Below are positions 62,934 to 64,000 of a stretch of 64,000 bases of DNA, piece after piece. Positions within the stretch are counted from its first letter, which is position 1. The number at the start of each line of letters is the position of its first letter. The stretch comes from Solea solea (Eukaryota > Chordata > Actinopteri > Pleuronectiformes > Soleidae), in NCBI RefSeq assembly GCF_958295425.1, contig NC_081142.1, forward strand, positions 16,314,821-16,378,820, in the 5' to 3' direction. Both the position numbers and the translations under genes were made by a program. The notes beneath the pieces were generated by a model. The model made no database searches. It was not told where the DNA came from and saw only the letters and a list, made by a program, of their open reading frames with translations.

Positions 62934-63354
62934 CAGTGCTTAACAAATGTATTAGACCACCGCTGAACTAAATTAACAGCAATTATCAAAATCATATTTT
63001 ATGATTAATACACCAATATGTAGAAGCTCTTTAACCAAAATGATATTTTTAATGCTAAAATATTATCCATGTATTTTAAAATGTACTGTTTTACCAAAAA
63101 ACGGAAAAATATAGTAAAGCACATTATCATTTCTTGATTAAAATGTTAAATTATAGTTATTTACTTGCATTCCTGAACAGAAAACTTAGTTTTAGTGGTT
63201 GAATATTAATGCTTGATTCATTTCTGAAGTTGATCAGTGAGTCGCCTCAAATGTGGGTATAAAACGGTGAATTCAGTTTGTTTTTTGCAAAATACATAAC
63301 AATAACAATTTTTAGTTTTAATGTCACATGGTCTAATACATTTGTTAAGCACTG
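62934..63354. mobile_element. Tc1/mariner-like miniature element (421 bp)
   Basis: Flanked on both sides by TA (62932-62933 and 63355-63356). The ends are 26-bp perfect inverted repeats beginning CAGTGCTTAACAAATGTATT. The inside is AT-rich with no transposase frame, so it would depend on a Tc1/mariner transposase supplied elsewhere. Confidence 0.85.
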
Positions 63355-63818
63355 TATATTCATATATTTGAATATTAAACGCTGACTAGGAGTAGGAGTG
63401 CCTAAGCTTTAAGGCGTTCATGTGGTCCAAAAAAATCCTTTAAATAATAATTAGGAAGCAAATATAAACAATAATAATGAAAACCAGTTCTTTGACATGA
63501 TTAGTCAGTAAAATAATAATTTAATGTTCTTAAATACGGAACTTGCTCACACCTGGAAAATATATATACATATATATATATGAAACCACTGACTTACTGA
63601 CATCAAGATATGATGTCAGATATGAAAACCAAAAGAAGAATACCTGAATGGACATGAAACAATGTTGAAAACATACGAGCTCTGCTTAACAAAATGATTG
63701 ACCTTCTACAGGCGAACAGAACATCATCATCAGCTCCGTCACAACAAAACTGAAAGATTAAAACTGAAAAAAACCTCGCTTTAACTAAAACGTTGTCGTC
63801 GGAGGAAACAGTATTGGT

Positions 63819-63975
63819 TTATTCAAGGCTTCTGTTTGGTTGATGTGCAAATGTCCCGACACTGTTCCACTCGTGCTGAGCGGTGAAGGTGATGATCTGA
63901 CCTGAGAACTCAACACAGCGATCCAGAGCCTCCTTTAACCGCAGCAGCTGCGTCCCGCCAACTCTCAGCTTCTCC
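63819..63975 (-). CDS. swt1: Last coding exon of the convergent gene, probably swt1 (partial)
   Basis: After an acceptor TGTTTGCAG the minus strand reads, in the second frame, EKLRVGGTQLLRLKEALDRC, then VEFSGQIITFTAQHEWNSVG and a short tail to a TAA stop at 63819-63821: 51 residues plus one base of a split codon. SWT1 is a nuclear PIN-domain endonuclease in mRNA quality control with a helical C-terminal domain (family knowledge); this alpha-helical end is compatible. Naming rests mainly on position and orientation: in human, SWT1 converges on IVNS1ABP and HMCN1 lies beyond. The rest of the gene is outside the window. Confidence 0.65.
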
Positions 63976-64000
63976 CTGCAAACACAATGAGTGCACGTTA
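63976..64000 (-). other. 3' end of the preceding swt1 intron
   Basis: Ends in CATTGTGTTTGCAG on the minus strand, a normal acceptor with a short pyrimidine-rich tract. Confidence 0.6.

Larger units (their letters stand above)
60251..63818. other. Spacer between the convergent ivns1abp and swt1 genes
   Basis: 3.6 kb holding the 3' UTR of swt1 at its right end. It contains a foldback-element fragment (61240-61281), a GGTTAAGG-rich patch, a (GT) run near 61727-61742 and a Tc1/mariner-like miniature element. No other gene recognised. Confidence 0.65.

Noticed and set aside
1..64000. Novel defence, CRISPR or gene-cluster system
   Set aside because: The window is a vertebrate chromosomal segment with three conserved genes and ordinary repeats; nothing supports such a system.

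Overview
The window is vertebrate nuclear DNA, almost certainly from a ray-finned (percomorph-like) teleost. The evidence is spliced genes with GT/AG introns, AT-rich introns full of microsatellites, and teleost-type repeats (tRNA-derived SINE with the fish 3' core, LINE 3' ends, hAT-like and Tc1/mariner-like miniature elements). There is no operon, CRISPR array or prokaryotic gene. Gene identities rest on translating the exons by hand and comparing them with remembered vertebrate families; no database was searched.

Left part (1-30304, minus strand): the 5' part of hemicentin-1 (hmcn1). Eleven coding exons give about 605 residues in one uninterrupted frame: signal peptide, VWA domain with MIDAS, the hemicentin middle region, and the first two Ig domains. 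The gene runs off the left edge, so the rest of the Ig array and the C-terminal modules lie outside. Intron 1 is about 17 kb and holds most of the local repeats.

Middle (30305-48330): an intergenic stretch of about 18 kb between divergently transcribed hmcn1 and ivns1abp. No protein-coding gene was recognised. It holds hAT-like miniature elements, LINE 3' ends, a composite SINE/DNA-transposon repeat, a long GAGAA pentanucleotide array, (CT)n, (CTG)n and (TA)n tracts and a degenerate tandem repeat.

Right part (about 48330-60250, plus strand): a complete ivns1abp gene encoding a BTB-BACK-Kelch protein of 650 residues. It has a CpG-rich promoter, two non-coding 5' exons with several upstream ATGs, and 13 coding exons; every exon junction keeps frame. 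After a short repeat-bearing spacer, the last coding exon of a convergent gene appears on the minus strand at 63819-63975. By position and orientation it is most likely swt1. The order swt1 / ivns1abp / hmcn1 with these orientations matches human 1q25.3, so this is a conserved vertebrate block.

The genes do not form a pathway: hmcn1 is an extracellular matrix protein, ivns1abp a cytoplasmic/nuclear Kelch adaptor, and swt1 a nuclear RNA quality-control endonuclease. I found no convincing undescribed system. The observations most worth a second look are a SINE/DNA-transposon composite that seems to have amplified as a unit, the upstream-ORF cluster and candidate stop-containing cassette exon of ivns1abp, and a 421-bp Tc1/mariner-like miniature element with 26-bp perfect terminal repeats.
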